DNA of 64,000 nucleotides from Deltaproteobacteria bacterium (GCA_020630875.1 JAHDIH010000003.1:334071-398070), one strand, 5' to 3'. Shown: positions 1-9,868, counted from the first letter of the stretch. Numbers and translations: made by a program. The notes: a model not told the origin generated them from the sequence alone.

Positions 1-542
1 CGCAAGTGTCCGAAGGAATGGGTATCGTCGCAGCGATGCGGAGGGAGCTTGGTATCATGACAGTTCAACGCCCCCGTCGAACTATTAATCCATGTCACGG
101 AAGGATCACCGCGCACTGAGACGAACAAGCGATCGTCACCGCTCGCTAGTTGTTGAACCGAGATAGCTGACGCAAAACTGCCAACTCGAGCGACCTTGCC
201 TTCCACTAGAAAGTTATCTGCGGGGCAAACCAACACATGAGGTTGAACTTCGTCCCTCGTGCAGCCTTGTGGCACGACCTGCCCGTCAACCCAATCATCA
301 ACCACACTGCGAGTTTGGTCTGCATCGAAAGAAAGAATGGTGCCACTATTGAAAGACAAGTCCGAGTTTGCGTTAACTACAAACATCTCTGCACCGACGC
401 TACTTGAAGCAAGTGCTGTCGGAAAAAACAGTTCATCTTCCGGCGGCTCCACCGCGTCTCCTGAGGCTGCACATCCAGCCAAGGAAACAACTAACACACC
501 AAAAACTTTCATAAACAGGTTGGACTTTTGAGCTTCCGTCAT
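1..542 (-). CDS. Lipoprotein of unknown function, 3' end missing
   Basis: This reading frame stays open from an ATG at 542 to the window edge (about 180 codons visible), so the C-terminus is missing. The N-terminus has a hydrophobic stretch ending in the lipobox LAGC, followed by a Ser/Glu/Pro linker, so it should be a diacylated envelope lipoprotein. The visible mature part has short beta-like segments and several Cys and could be a beta-propeller or Ig-like fold, but I recognise no family. A GAGG Shine-Dalgarno 6-7 bases upstream favours the ATG at 542. An ATG at 512 would give a tidier signal peptide but has no such site. It lies 7 bases downstream of the ppdK stop and is probably the last visible gene of that run. 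The function is unknown. Confidence 0.7.
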   Translation of the reverse strand, partial: MTEAQKSNLFMKVFGVLVVSLAGCAASGDAVEPPEDELFFPTALASSSVGAEMFVVNANSDLSFNSGTILSFDADQTRSVVDDWVDGQVVPQGCTRDEVQPHVLVCPADNFLVEGKVARVGSFASAISVQQLASGDDRLFVSVRGDPSVTWINSSTGALNCHDTKLPPHRCDDTHSFGHL

Positions 543-549
543 GGTTGCC

Positions 550-3144
550 TCACTTTCTAATGTCTCGTCTTAATGCGGCTTGAGCCGCGGATAGCTTCGC
601 TATCGGTATTCGATACGGACTACAGGAAACGTAATCCAATGCCGTGCGGTGGCAAAACTCCACAGAAGAAGGATCGCCGCCATGCTCGCCACAGATACCA
701 ATTTTTAACTTCGTTTTGTTACTACGTCCTTTTTCGACCGCTAGTTCGATAAGACTGCCTACTCCCGCGCGATCGATGGTGACAAAAGGGTCCGCTCGAA
801 GCAGCCCTTGCTCTACGTACGCCGGTAAAAATTTGGCCGAGTCATCGCGAGAGTATCCAAAGACGGTCTGGGTCAGGTCATTGGTACCAAATGAAAAGAA
901 ATCTGCATGAGCTGCAATTTGGTCCGCCACCATGCACGCGCGAGGCAATTCGATCATGGTCCCTACCGGGACCGTTTCGCCTGGCACCGCCGCAACCAAT
1001 TCCGCAAGAAGTTTTAACTCTCCCGCAGAAGAAACGAAAGGAATCATGATTTCAGGTTGGGGATTTAATCCCGCATCTCTAAGTGCAGTGGTAGCTCGCA
1101 AAATCGCTTCTACTTGCATTCGATAAAGATCTGGATCCGTAACTCCTAACCTGCAACCTCGATGTCCAAGCATGGGGTTTGATTCCGCAAGACGTTCCAC
1201 GGCGTCTCTTACTACTGAGATATCGCAACCGAGTGCCACCGCGAGGGTAGCAATGTCATCTTCCTTTTTTGGAAGAAACTCATGCAGAGGAGGATCAAGC
1301 AGGCGGATAGTTACAGGAAGTCCATCCATTACCTTTAGAATTGCTGCAAAGTCAGCCGATTGAATTTCCAGGAGCTTTTGCAGCGTGTCGTCTCTGTCCC
1401 CGAGTTTCAAGATGACCTTACGAATCAAAGCTATTTTCTCTGGAGCAAAGAACATATGCTCGGTACGACATAACCCGATACCTTCCGCGCCATAACCACG
1501 CGCGGAACGGGCATCGGCTTCGGTATCCGCGTTGGCGCGAACTTTGAGGCGTCTAAATTCGTTAACCCATCCCATGACGGTTTGAAAACTATCGCTTGGT
1601 TCTGCAGGAAGAAGCGGAAGTTTCCCCTTGTAGACGTCTCCACTCTTTCCGTCGACTGTAATAAAAGCTTCTGAGGCTAATGTTTCATCCCCAAACGTCA
1701 CACTGTCCTTCGCCCACTTCATTCCTCTTGCAGCTGTAATGCAAGCGATGCCCATTCCCCTGGCGACAACCGCGGCATGAGAAGTCATGCCTCCCCTTTC
1801 TGTTACGATTGCCGCGGCTACTTTCATACCGTCGATGTCTTCAGGAGAAGTATCACGACGTACCAGTATCGGGGTAAGCCCTCTGTCGGCTAAGGCTACC
1901 GCTTCGCTTGAGGATAGGGCTACCACGCCCACAGCTGCCCCTGGAGACGCAGGAAGACCGTGACAAATGGGTGCCGCGCCGTGCTTCGGATCCAGCCTTG
2001 GGTGCATCAGTTCATCGATCTTGGAAACTTCCAAACTCATCACTGCGTCGCTTTTCGATAGGCGTCCCTCGTCTACTAAGTCAATCGCGATTTGAAGCAT
2101 CGCGGCACCAGTGCGTTTTCCAGACCTGGACTGCAATAGCCACAACTTTCCATCTTCGACGGTAAACTCGATGTCTTGCATATCACCAAAGTGTGCTTCT
2201 AGTTGAGTGGCCACTGAGATTAATGAAGCATGAGCCTCTGGCACAATTTTTTGCATCTCTGTCAAAGACTTCGGGGTATGAACCCCTGAAACGATGTCTT
2301 CCCCCTGAGCAGACTGCAAAAACTCACCGTACATTCCCTTTTTTCCGGTCGAAGGATTTCTGGTAAATGCGACCCCAGTTCCAGCCTTGTCGCCGCGATT
2401 TCCGAATACCATCCGTTGGATGTTCACTGCCGTGCACAGGTTGTCATCGATATTCTTCAGCGCTCGATACGAGAGAGCTCTGGCATTGGACCAAGAAGAA
2501 AAAACCGCGTGAATCGCTCCGCGCAGTTGTTCGTTACAATCCTCTGGAAACGTTTTTCCTGTGATTTCAAGTATTGAGATTTTGTACTTCGTAATTAGCT
2601 TCTTCGTTGCATCAAGCGACAGCTCAGAAACCGTAGAGCAAGCTTCCTGCCTGCAGGCTTCGTTGCTCAATGCTTCAAAAGGATTCTCATCATCTTTCGT
2701 TACACCTAAAACCACGTCACCATAGGTTGCAATAAGTCGTCTGTAGCAATCGTAGGCGAACTTTTCGTCTCCGGTACTTTTAGCCAGACCAACCACGGTC
2801 CTTTCGTTCAGGCCAACGTTCAAAATAGTGTCCATCATTCCAGGCATGGAAACCGCCGCCCCAGAACGAACGGAAACAAGCATGGGGCTATCTTCATCGC
2901 CAAACCCTTGCCGGCACGACTTTCCAATGTCTTCTAACGCCGCATCTATTTCTCGCCAGATCCCATCTGCAATCGTCTGCGTCGCTAAGAAGGTCCGGCA
3001 AACGCCACTTGAGATTGTAAACCCTGCAGGTACCGGGAACCCTAATCGGGACATCTCCGCAAGCGAATATCCTTTGCCTCCGACAAGTGACTTCTCTGCA
3101 ACTTCAGCACTTTCATCGCCGAAGCGGAAGATATGTCGACTCAC
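550..3144 (-). CDS. ppdK: Pyruvate, phosphate dikinase
   Basis: PPDK interconverts pyruvate + ATP + Pi and phosphoenolpyruvate + AMP + PPi in the cytoplasm, through a phospho-histidine that swings between two active sites. The 864 residues match the usual bacterial length. The N-terminal ATP-grasp part starts with the typical VGGKGYSLAEM segment. The swivelling phosphohistidine domain carries GGMTSHAAVVARG, with the His at about residue 456. The C-terminal TIM-barrel ends with the GICGEHGGDP motif that holds the catalytic Cys of the PEP site. The start is a GTG overlapping the glyS stop (GTGA), so the two are translationally coupled. The glyQ-glyS-ppdK order is common in deltaproteobacteria. 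No fused regulatory domain is present. Confidence 0.97.
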   Translation of the reverse strand: MSRHIFRFGDESAEVAEKSLVGGKGYSLAEMSRLGFPVPAGFTISSGVCRTFLATQTIADGIWREIDAALEDIGKSCRQGFGDEDSPMLVSVRSGAAVSMPGMMDTILNVGLNERTVVGLAKSTGDEKFAYDCYRRLIATYGDVVLGVTKDDENPFEALSNEACRQEACSTVSELSLDATKKLITKYKISILEITGKTFPEDCNEQLRGAIHAVFSSWSNARALSYRALKNIDDNLCTAVNIQRMVFGNRGDKAGTGVAFTRNPSTGKKGMYGEFLQSAQGEDIVSGVHTPKSLTEMQKIVPEAHASLISVATQLEAHFGDMQDIEFTVEDGKLWLLQSRSGKRTGAAMLQIAIDLVDEGRLSKSDAVMSLEVSKIDELMHPRLDPKHGAAPICHGLPASPGAAVGVVALSSSEAVALADRGLTPILVRRDTSPEDIDGMKVAAAIVTERGGMTSHAAVVARGMGIACITAARGMKWAKDSVTFGDETLASEAFITVDGKSGDVYKGKLPLLPAEPSDSFQTVMGWVNEFRRLKVRANADTEADARSARGYGAEGIGLCRTEHMFFAPEKIALIRKVILKLGDRDDTLQKLLEIQSADFAAILKVMDGLPVTIRLLDPPLHEFLPKKEDDIATLAVALGCDISVVRDAVERLAESNPMLGHRGCRLGVTDPDLYRMQVEAILRATTALRDAGLNPQPEIMIPFVSSAGELKLLAELVAAVPGETVPVGTMIELPRACMVADQIAAHADFFSFGTNDLTQTVFGYSRDDSAKFLPAYVEQGLLRADPFVTIDRAGVGSLIELAVEKGRSNKTKLKIGICGEHGGDPSSVEFCHRTALDYVSCSPYRIPIAKLSAAQAALRRDIRK

Positions 3145-5201
3145 GACTCCTCCGTATTTACTTGGCGAAAGTCAGCGATACGCCCAAAAGCATCTCTAAT
3201 ATTTGCTAACATGTTTAACCGGTTGTTACGGATGGACTCTTCTTTGTCCATCACTAATACTTTGTCGAAAAACTGATCAATCGGCTCCTTCAGCTCAGAA
3301 AGCTTAGCCAAAGCTACATCGTACTGTTGAGAAGCCACAGAGTCCGACACCGTGTTTTGAACTGAAGAAAATGCCTTCCACAATGATTTCTCCGGAGCCT
3401 CAGAGAAAATACTTTGGTCTACGGATCCGGCATCGTGGCCTTTAACAATGTTAGAAACTCGTTTTAATCCGGCAGCCAAAGAACTGAACTCAGCGGTAGT
3501 ACTAAACTTGGAGAGTGCAGAAAGTCGCGCTTTGACATCAGCAACGTTATCCCAACCGGCACTCAAAACCGCGCTAATGAGATCGCTTCGATACTGCTCC
3601 CCAAGCACGCGATTCATTCGTTGGGTTAGAAACGAAAACACCTCGGAGGATACGTCTCGATCCAAAAATTTGCCTTGCTCACGGTACAAACCAAGCGCGT
3701 TATCGATTGTACTCGCAACCGATAACGTTGACTTTTTTGCTGCCAGTAGGGTCAAGAGGGCAATGGAAGCTCGTCGCAATCCAAATTGGTCCGCAGAACC
3801 AGTTGGTTTTAGGTTTCCAGCAAAACCACCAACCACCATATCGAACCTGTCGGCAACCGCCAATGCTGTGCCAACATCAGAGGTCGGCAGCGTATCTCCT
3901 GCAAAACGTGGTAGGTAGTGTTCTTCGATCCCCTGCGCTATCTGACCAGGCTCTCCTGCCACCGTCGCGTAATAGCGCCCCATGACTCCTTGAAGATCCG
4001 GAAACTCCGACACCATCTTTGAGGAAAGGTCGCTCTTGCAAATGGCGGCTGCTCTTTCAACAACGTCGCTTCCGCCAATTTCTTGAGATACAAGTTTGGC
4101 CAGTTTTCCAAGACGCTGCACTCGCTCTCCCATGGTCCCAAGTTGTTTATGATAGAGCACCGAGGAGAGGGTCTCGCCCATGCTCTGCAGGCCGGTTTTG
4201 AGATCCTCATCGTAGAAGAACTTGGCGTCGGACAGCCGGGCCACCAGAACCTTTTCGTTTCCTTTTCTGATCAGCTCCATGTCATCGGCTTTGGTTGCGG
4301 CGATGGTGACAAAGCTGTTCGTCAGTCCCTTTTCGTTTTCACAAGCGAAGTACCGTTGATGCGATCGCATCGCAGAAACGATTACTTCATCCGGTATCGA
4401 CAGAAAAGCTTCATCAAACGTTCCGACCACGGGCTCTGGCCACTCCACCAATTGGCTAACTTCCGCTACTAGTTCCTTATCTTCACGAACTCGCAGGGTG
4501 CCCTCCGAGATTGAGGCGAGTCCGGCTTCGATGAGCTTCCGTCTTTCTGTGGCATCCACCATTACATAATGTTTACGAAGCTGGTCCGAGTAGTTCTCAA
4601 CGTCTACCTCAAAGGAACCTTCGGATAGAAAGCGATGACCATAACTTTTCGATCCTGAGTGGATTCCAGCAAATGTAACAGGAAGTACTTGCTTTCCGAG
4701 TAAAAAGACGAGCCATCTGAGAGGTCTAACGAAAGTCTCCGCCATGGCTCCCCAGCGCATGGACTTTCCCCAAGGCCAATTTGCAATCAGACTGGTAAGA
4801 ACTTCCGGCAAAACCTCGTGAGAGGGTCTTCCGGTGTGCTCGACCAGGCAGCGCAAATATTCGCCTTTTTTTCCTTCCACTTCCCCCTTCTGGAGAGCCT
4901 CCGGATTCAAGCCATTCTTTTTAGCAAACCCTAACGCTGCTTTCGTCGGTTTTCCATCAGCGTCAAAAGCAATCCTTGCTGGAGGACCTACCAAAAGTTC
5001 TTCATGGTCTGACTGAGTCGTAGCTACATCTTTCAGAATTAGAGCGAGCCTTCGCGGCGTTCCAAACACTTGAGCTTCGCCAAATGCGATCCGTTGTTCC
5101 TTGAGTCTTTTTTGAAACTCTGAAGAAAGGTATTGCATCGCACCATCAGTGAACCGTGCGGGAATTTCTTCGCATCCAATTTCTACAAGTAAATCAGGCA
5201 T
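3141..5201 (-). CDS. glyS: Glycyl-tRNA synthetase beta subunit
   Basis: This is the large subunit of the bacterial alpha2beta2 glycyl-tRNA synthetase. It binds tRNA-Gly and is needed for charging. The protein begins with the family signature [16 protein letters not shown], continues through the tRNA_synt_2f body (for example KSMRWG and the RSHQRYF segment near residue 275), and ends with a DALR-like anticodon-binding region rich in Leu/Arg. An upstream in-frame start at 5255 would add 18 residues that read back over glyQ. I choose the ATG at 5201 because homologous proteins start there, and it overlaps the glyQ end by 8 bases as expected for coupled subunits. The length is 686 aa, as is usual for GlyS. 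Confidence 0.97.
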   Translation of the reverse strand: MPDLLVEIGCEEIPARFTDGAMQYLSSEFQKRLKEQRIAFGEAQVFGTPRRLALILKDVATTQSDHEELLVGPPARIAFDADGKPTKAALGFAKKNGLNPEALQKGEVEGKKGEYLRCLVEHTGRPSHEVLPEVLTSLIANWPWGKSMRWGAMAETFVRPLRWLVFLLGKQVLPVTFAGIHSGSKSYGHRFLSEGSFEVDVENYSDQLRKHYVMVDATERRKLIEAGLASISEGTLRVREDKELVAEVSQLVEWPEPVVGTFDEAFLSIPDEVIVSAMRSHQRYFACENEKGLTNSFVTIAATKADDMELIRKGNEKVLVARLSDAKFFYDEDLKTGLQSMGETLSSVLYHKQLGTMGERVQRLGKLAKLVSQEIGGSDVVERAAAICKSDLSSKMVSEFPDLQGVMGRYYATVAGEPGQIAQGIEEHYLPRFAGDTLPTSDVGTALAVADRFDMVVGGFAGNLKPTGSADQFGLRRASIALLTLLAAKKSTLSVASTIDNALGLYREQGKFLDRDVSSEVFSFLTQRMNRVLGEQYRSDLISAVLSAGWDNVADVKARLSALSKFSTTAEFSSLAAGLKRVSNIVKGHDAGSVDQSIFSEAPEKSLWKAFSSVQNTVSDSVASQQYDVALAKLSELKEPIDQFFDKVLVMDKEESIRNNRLNMLANIRDAFGRIADFRQVNTEES

Positions 5202-6174
5202 AATGCTTCTCCAAATAAGACTTGGCAGCACGCCCCGCCGCAAGAGCTGCTGCATTCAGCCCCGCCTCTTCGTGCTCCCTAAACACCTTGGCAACGTCTG
5301 GCCCCGCTTCACCGAGCAGTGGAAACTCCAATGCCGCTCTGCTTTTTAAGTAACCTTCTGCGCATCCCTTGGCCAGATTTCGCACCCTACCGATGTAGCG
5401 CTGTCTTTCGGTAACGCTAATCGCGCCACGAGCATCCAATAAATTGAACGCATGGGAACTCTTTACGCAGTAGTCGTAAGCAGGAAGTACGAGATCTACA
5501 GCGAGAAGCCTTTTGCACTCTTCTTCGTAGCGATTGAACATGTCGAATTTTAGATCGGTGTTGACCTGTTCAAAGCTGTACTTTGAAAACTCAACTTCAT
5601 GTTGGTGACGAATTTGTCCGTAAGTAAAATTGTCGTTCCATTTTAAATCGTAAACGCTATCGACGTTTTGCAGGTACATGCAAATCCGTTCCACTCCATA
5701 CGTAAGTTCAGCGAGGGTTGGCATCAGTTCGATCCCCCCTGCTTGTTGAAAATACGTGAACTGAGTAATCTCCATCCCGTCGCACCAAACCTCCCAGCCA
5801 AGCCCCCAAGCACCAAGTGTCGGCGACTCCCAGTCGTCTTCTACGAAACGAATATCGTGAGCCTTACTAGAAAGTCCAATGGCTTCCAAAGACTCCAGAT
5901 ACAGTTCTTGAACATTGATAGGAGAAGGTTTCAATCCCACCTGAAACTGAAAATAGCCGCCGAGACGATTTGGGTTTTCACCGTAACGTCCGTCGGAAGG
6001 ACGTCGACAAAACTGAGGGTAAGCGACTTGGTAGGGCTCCGGCCCCAAAGATCTAAGCAGCGTGTCCGGGTGAAAAGTTCCCGCGCCGACCTCGAGGTCG
6101 AGAGGCTGCTGCAACACGCAGCCCTTATCCATCCAATACCGTTGCAGGTTGAAAATCAGTGATTGTACATTCAT
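5194..6174 (-). CDS. glyQ: Glycyl-tRNA synthetase alpha subunit
   Basis: This is the catalytic class II subunit that activates glycine with ATP and transfers it to tRNA-Gly together with GlyS. The sequence is diagnostic: the N-terminus reads [14 protein letters not shown], followed by the [21 protein letters not shown] and [18 protein letters not shown] segments that form the class II motifs. The 326-residue length is slightly above the usual of about 300. A 62-base gap separates it from the upstream small membrane gene. That gap has no recognisable Shine-Dalgarno but contains a 10-bp tandem repeat. Function is secure. Confidence 0.98.
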   Translation of the reverse strand: MNVQSLIFNLQRYWMDKGCVLQQPLDLEVGAGTFHPDTLLRSLGPEPYQVAYPQFCRRPSDGRYGENPNRLGGYFQFQVGLKPSPINVQELYLESLEAIGLSSKAHDIRFVEDDWESPTLGAWGLGWEVWCDGMEITQFTYFQQAGGIELMPTLAELTYGVERICMYLQNVDSVYDLKWNDNFTYGQIRHQHEVEFSKYSFEQVNTDLKFDMFNRYEEECKRLLAVDLVLPAYDYCVKSSHAFNLLDARGAISVTERQRYIGRVRNLAKGCAEGYLKSRAALEFPLLGEAGPDVAKVFREHEEAGLNAAALAAGRAAKSYLEKHYA

Positions 6175-6190
6175 AGGCTGTGGCCGTTTA

Positions 6191-6210
6191 ATTCCGAGAA
6201 ATTCCGAGAA
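6191..6210. repeat. Perfect 10-bp tandem duplication upstream of glyQ
   Basis: ATTCCGAGAA occurs twice head to tail in the gap between the small anchored protein gene and glyQ. It may be a duplication by slippage or a binding site in the glyQ leader. Nothing else in the sequence decides between these. Confidence 0.6.
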
Positions 6211-6236
6211 GTTGCGGGAACCTAGCAGCCACCTAA

Positions 6237-6767
6237 CTAGAGGTCAATGGTGCCTCCAGATCGTCTGCTACGCTTACGTTTTCGTAACTTGATGGTAACT
6301 CCAAGATCGGCTCCCGCGAGATCGTAGGTTTTCTTAAAACGCTTGTAACCTCGGGCAGATACCTTGACCCGAGCCTGAGTTTTTCCATCTATTTCTTCGA
6401 TTTCTACCTGCCAAGGGGACTTGAAACGTTTGCCGTTGATCTCCACTTTCGCCTTTCTTGATGCCGAAGATGGCTCAATAAGTAGGGTCAGCACCGGTTT
6501 CTTGGATGACGCGATGGCATCTTGCTCGCTAGCAGCATCTAGCTGGCGAGGTGAAGCATCGAAGTTTGAAGCGTCGTCGATTGGCGCAGCATCTCGGAAG
6601 CCTGCGTCACGTTTGTCCATGGCGTTTGCTGCGTCAGCGACCGGGGACGCATCAGCTGTTCCCGTCACCATAGCGGGAGCATCCGCAGGTTTGCCCGCTA
6701 AAAGTCCTAAAAATGTACCTGTGGCCACCCCGACGGAGGCAATTACCGGTAGTAAATAACGCGACAC
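6237..6767 (-). CDS. Small membrane-anchored protein with Asp/Ala-rich linker and PEGA-like domain
   Basis: The 176 residues divide into three parts: an N-terminal hydrophobic anchor (about residues 4-24), a low-complexity Asp/Ala/Ser linker (about 30-90) of the kind common in myxobacterial envelope proteins, and a C-terminal beta-rich domain (about 92-175). The last part reads [20 protein letters not shown] and then FKSPWQVEI and ARGYKRFKK, which resembles a PEGA domain (often found on surface or sensor proteins). The tail is very basic. The start is GTG at 6767. There is no clear Shine-Dalgarno, and an AACAAT hexamer lies 5 bases upstream of the GTG. It sits between recO and glyQ on the same strand. 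Its role is unknown and the domain call is tentative. Confidence 0.7.
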   Translation of the reverse strand: MSRYLLPVIASVGVATGTFLGLLAGKPADAPAMVTGTADASPVADAANAMDKRDAGFRDAAPIDDASNFDASPRQLDAASEQDAIASSKKPVLTLLIEPSSASRKAKVEINGKRFKSPWQVEIEEIDGKTQARVKVSARGYKRFKKTYDLAGADLGVTIKLRKRKRSRRSGGTIDL

Positions 6768-6791
6768 GCCCTATTGTTACCAAACATCCAC

Positions 6792-7499
6792 CTATTGATG
6801 AAGTGCGAGTACCTGCTTTAGAAATTGTTGAGACTTCAAAGGCTTGCCGATTTGTCTAATTAGCACCCGTGCCAGCCAAGTCGCAGCCTGGCGACTGAAA
6901 GCTTCTTGCGTGTCTTGGCCGATCAGCGCCAAAGCAGCCTCTGTCCCAATCTCGCGACTATGATTGGTCAACTCACAGCTCTCACAAACCAAAACCGCGT
7001 TCTCTAACGAAAAATGTCTAATGGCTCCCTGGTTGCCGCACTCACAGCCTTGCAGTGGACCAACGATACCGATTTCTTGCAGGATAATCTTTTGAAGGGA
7101 CAATAACGAACCAAAAGGCCGCTCGGAGAGTTCCGCGTAGAACGCTTGCAGGGCATCAAACATTCTCGGCTCAGGTTGTCCCGCGACCACGCACACGGAA
7201 AGAAACTCTGTGCCATACGCTGCGATAGCTGATGACACGAGATCGCTTGCCACAGATGAGTAATCTATGTTGGTCGAGGCAGAAGTAAGAGAAGCGAAAG
7301 ATTTAGACACTCGGTACTCGATGTCCAACTTACGGTAATAATCCACAGAACTACTAAATCGCTTGGAAGACTTCCGAGCATTGCGCGCTATGGCGCTAAG
7401 GCGACCAAACTCAAACGAAAAAAGATCAACCATCCAGTCGGCCTCCCGCCAAGGACGTTTTGACAAAACAAACGCTTGGTCGCTAACTAGCTGTGCCAC
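6792..7499 (-). CDS. recO: DNA repair protein RecO
   Basis: RecO works in the RecFOR pathway, loading RecA onto SSB-coated single-stranded DNA and annealing strands. The 235-residue protein has the expected N-terminal OB-fold (about 1-80, with the typical early segment FVLSKRPWREADWMVDLFS), then a helical C-terminal domain. The zinc site is visible as CEC near residue 142 and CESC near 162, the arrangement found in many RecO proteins. The start is a GTG at 7499 inside the end of the RodZ-like gene (13-base overlap), so it is probably translated by coupling. The pairing of recO with glyQ/glyS is common in deltaproteobacteria. Confidence 0.9.
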   Translation of the reverse strand: MAQLVSDQAFVLSKRPWREADWMVDLFSFEFGRLSAIARNARKSSKRFSSSVDYYRKLDIEYRVSKSFASLTSASTNIDYSSVASDLVSSAIAAYGTEFLSVCVVAGQPEPRMFDALQAFYAELSERPFGSLLSLQKIILQEIGIVGPLQGCECGNQGAIRHFSLENAVLVCESCELTNHSREIGTEAALALIGQDTQEAFSRQAATWLARVLIRQIGKPLKSQQFLKQVLALHQ

Positions 7500-7954
7500 G
7501 TATCCGCAGCCACGGTGTTTTGTGTTACACCCTCGCCCGCAGTTTCTGGTCCACGCATCAAGTAACTCATGGTCACGGTCGCGATAATTAACAGCACTAC
7601 CACTGCCAGAGTCACGCCGTTACGGCTCGTGACTGGTTCTTCAATTTTTTGCCAGGGTACGTAACCGTCGAACTCTTCGATCTCTTCACCGAAGTCTTTG
7701 GTACCTTTTGCAAGGTGTGGAGTTTGGAACTCACTGTATTGCGAAAGTATTTCGCTTGCATCAATTCCCAGAACCTGAGCGTAAGACTTAATAAAGCCGC
7801 GAACAAAAACGGGAGCGGGAAGCTCGTCGTGTTTTTCTTGTTCAAGAGCGCGGAGCGAGTTCTTAGGAACTTTAGTACTTTGCGCCACATCCTCAATGGA
7901 GAGTCCGAGAGCTTCACGCTTACTCGCTAGTCGTTGGCCGTAGGAAGTATCCAC
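7487..7954 (-). CDS. RodZ-like protein: HTH domain plus one membrane segment, short form
   Basis: Residues 5-75 are a Cro/CI-type helix-turn-helix of the RodZ (HTH_25) kind: YGQRLASKREALGLSIEDVA, then SLRALEQEKHDELPAPVFVRG and FIKSYAQVLGID. Residues about 112-134 form a single membrane helix, and only about 20 residues follow. RodZ links MreB to the cell-wall elongation machinery through the HTH and usually has a periplasmic DUF4115 domain, which is missing here. A GTG start at 7954 directly abuts the TAA of the TPR lipoprotein gene and has a strong GGAGGG site inside that gene. It may be a true short RodZ or a related anchored regulator. Confidence 0.75.
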   Translation of the reverse strand: MDTSYGQRLASKREALGLSIEDVAQSTKVPKNSLRALEQEKHDELPAPVFVRGFIKSYAQVLGIDASEILSQYSEFQTPHLAKGTKDFGEEIEEFDGYVPWQKIEEPVTSRNGVTLAVVVLLIIATVTMSYLMRGPETAGEGVTQNTVAADTWHS

Positions 7955-8761
7955 TTACTGTCCCTCCGCAGCGCACATGTTTGCCACACAACTTTTCGCT
8001 CCGAGCGATAAACACTTCGAAGCAGAGCTTTGGGCTTCCGCACTTCTTCCTAACTCGAGGTACGCCCTAGTGGCGTACAGGTAAGGTTCTTGATAATTGC
8101 ATTCCTCAGTCATGGCTTGCGATAAGTACTGTAGGGCTTTCTCCCACTCCTTACCAGCGAAATAAACACGCCCGAGCCGATAATTTATCAGACAGTCGTT
8201 TGGGGCGAATTGGAGGGCCTGTCGAAGCTCTTTCAGCGCTTCGATTTGGCTGTTGTCCTCAAAATGGGCCCAACCTAAGTTGAGTCTTACTTGGGCTAAG
8301 TTACCGACACGACTAGGATGAAGAAGTGCTTGATTCAACAAAGCTATCGCCGCCTTGGGAGACTGCGCCAACAGTTCGACAACCCCGGCTTCTGCATAGG
8401 CCTGACCGTAATTGGAATCCAAGGTGATCGCGGTCTTAAAGTGGCTGCGAGCTTTTCCTAGGAATTCGCTCATCTCTTCCCTGTGAGCCGTGGCGTCCAT
8501 TCCGGTGAGACAACCGTCGAGTTCGAGAATTTTCTTTTGTACGTAAACTTCCCGTAGATCGATCATGCCCAAGAGGTAATGGGCCTCGAAGCTTTGGGGA
8601 TCGTATGTGATTGCCTTAAGTGCGTGGACTTCCGCTTGGGCGTAGTCAGCATTTTGAAATCGGTTTTTCGCAAGATTAAGCTGGTTAAAGCTCTTCTTTG
8701 GGTTTTTGGGGGTCGGGCATGCTGCGAAAAGCAACATTATCGATATCAAAAACAGCTTCAT
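7955..8761 (-). CDS. TPR-repeat lipoprotein (PilF/PilW-like)
   Basis: The 268-residue protein starts with a lipoprotein signal ending in FAAC (Cys at 15), then carries about five to six tetratricopeptide repeats (for example residues 37-70 around YAQAEVHALKAITYDPQSFE, and 120-210). TPR lipoproteins of this kind act as scaffolds; PilF/PilW pilotins for type IV pilus secretins are the best-known case. No pilus genes are visible here, so the specific role is inference. It heads a long minus-strand run toward recO, glyQS and ppdK. A possible promoter lies at 8773-8801, and the downstream RodZ-like start touches its stop codon. Confidence 0.8.
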   Translation of the reverse strand: MKLFLISIMLLFAACPTPKNPKKSFNQLNLAKNRFQNADYAQAEVHALKAITYDPQSFEAHYLLGMIDLREVYVQKKILELDGCLTGMDATAHREEMSEFLGKARSHFKTAITLDSNYGQAYAEAGVVELLAQSPKAAIALLNQALLHPSRVGNLAQVRLNLGWAHFEDNSQIEALKELRQALQFAPNDCLINYRLGRVYFAGKEWEKALQYLSQAMTEECNYQEPYLYATRAYLELGRSAEAQSSASKCLSLGAKSCVANMCAAEGQ

Positions 8762-8772
8762 CTTGCCTGCGG

Positions 8773-8801
8773 AATCTATATGTAATGCGTGACCAAGTCA
8801 A
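8773..8801 (-). promoter_or_regulatory. Candidate sigma-70 promoter for the TPR lipoprotein run
   Basis: TTGACT (8796-8801) lies 17 bp from TAGATT (8773-8778) on the minus strand; an overlapping TATAGA would give a 15-bp spacer. The predicted transcript would begin only about 5 bases before the ATG at 8761, so its leader would be too short for a Shine-Dalgarno. Confidence 0.45.
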
Positions 8802-8852
8802 CGCACAGGCAACTACAGAAATGCAAACCTTTTTTTGTAGCGGCAGCCCGTG

Positions 8853-8858
8853 TAGTGT
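8853..8858 (+). promoter_or_regulatory. Candidate -10 element, leaderless spacing, for the hydrolase gene
   Basis: TAGTGT ends exactly 6 bases before the ATG at 8865. No good -35 is visible (a T-run occupies the position). The start codon has no Shine-Dalgarno. This is a weaker member of the leaderless set described in the findings. Confidence 0.35.
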
Positions 8859-8864
8859 AGCTCC

Positions 8865-9740
8865 ATGATTGCGCCAGGCCCCAAAGCACCAACTGAAACT
8901 TTTGAGGTTCCGCGAAGTAAAGACGAGACCATTTACGGAGAATGGTTTCCAACCACGAGCGCCAAAGCAAACGCGCTCATTCTTCACGGTTACGCAGAAC
9001 ACTGTGGCCGTTACCGCGAAGTAGCGAACGTCTTGAATGCCTCAGGGCTCAGTGCCCTTAGCTTTGACTTTAGAGGGCATGGCCGTTCTACGGGACAAAG
9101 GGGCTTTATTCGCTCGTTCAGCGATTATCACGAAGACGTACTGCTCGCGATTGCAGAGCTCAACAAACGATGCGACCCAGCGCTACCGCTGGTTATTGTG
9201 GCTCATTCGAACGGGGCACTCGTTGCACTTCATATGTTGTGTTCACCAGCTCCTGCGATCACCCCAACATTCCTGGTGGTGTCGTCCCCATTTTTAGGAC
9301 TGGGAGTGGAAGTCCCAGCTGCTAAAAAAGCATTGGCTACTATTGCAGGGAAACTAGTGCCAACCCTCGCGCTTCCTAACGAGTTGACTCCTGACATGTT
9401 AACGTCGGACAAAGAAAAACAGAACGAGCGCGCCGCAGACACCCTGTGCCATGACGTAGCCAATGCCCGTTGGTACACTGAAGCAAAGTCCGCACAGGAA
9501 ATGGTGAAAAACCGCGCGCCAGACATGCGGGTTCCGTCCAGTTGGCTGGTCGCGGGGAACGACCAAATCGCCAATCCTGAGACTGCTAGAGCCGTTCGTA
9601 GCAAACTGACCGCTCAGAGTACGCTAACGTCGTATGATTCGATGCAGCATGAAATTTTCAACGAGTCCGACCGCGCCAAAGTCTTCGAAGATCTTTCTAC
9701 GGTAATCAGTGATCAACTCTTCCGCCCTTCAGAAAACTGA
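8865..9740 (+). CDS. Alpha/beta hydrolase, monoacylglycerol-lipase / S33 type
   Basis: The 291-residue protein is a serine hydrolase of the Hydrolase_4 (monoacylglycerol lipase-like) family. It shows the oxyanion-loop segment LILHGYAEHCGRY (residues 38-50), the strongly conserved FDFRGHGRSTGQRG (68-80), a nucleophile elbow AHSNGA with Ser115 (a variant of the usual GHSxGG), an Asp in AGNDQIANP and a His in MQHEIFNE near the C-terminus, so the triad looks intact. No signal peptide is visible, so it is probably cytoplasmic or membrane-peripheral. The likely substrate is a mono- or lysoglyceride, but this is inference. It is divergent from the TPR lipoprotein and lies upstream of a TetR regulator, which might control it. 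Confidence 0.88.
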   Translation: MIAPGPKAPTETFEVPRSKDETIYGEWFPTTSAKANALILHGYAEHCGRYREVANVLNASGLSALSFDFRGHGRSTGQRGFIRSFSDYHEDVLLAIAELNKRCDPALPLVIVAHSNGALVALHMLCSPAPAITPTFLVVSSPFLGLGVEVPAAKKALATIAGKLVPTLALPNELTPDMLTSDKEKQNERAADTLCHDVANARWYTEAKSAQEMVKNRAPDMRVPSSWLVAGNDQIANPETARAVRSKLTAQSTLTSYDSMQHEIFNESDRAKVFEDLSTVISDQLFRPSEN

Positions 9741-9824
9741 CGTAAAATCAGTGAATTACACCCATCGAACGATATTTTGCTACTAGATTTCAAGTACTTA
9801 GGGCGAGTATTGAAGTGTTCTCAC

Positions 9825-9839
9825 TTGAGTTAACCTCAA
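9825..9839. promoter_or_regulatory. Inverted repeat upstream of tetR gene, possible operator
   Basis: TTGAG-TTAAC-CTCAA has perfect 5-bp arms around 5 bases. A second small inverted repeat, AAGTG-TTCT-CACTT, lies just upstream (9813-9826). Both are in the AT-rich stretch before the TetR-type gene and are candidate regulator sites only. Confidence 0.3.
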
Positions 9840-9868
9840 TATTTTTTTTCCCACACTGCATTTCTCTG

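Noticed and set aside
5668-6162. 164-residue plus-strand frame opposite glyQ
   Set aside because: Antisense shadow of a conserved gene, with no recognisable motif.
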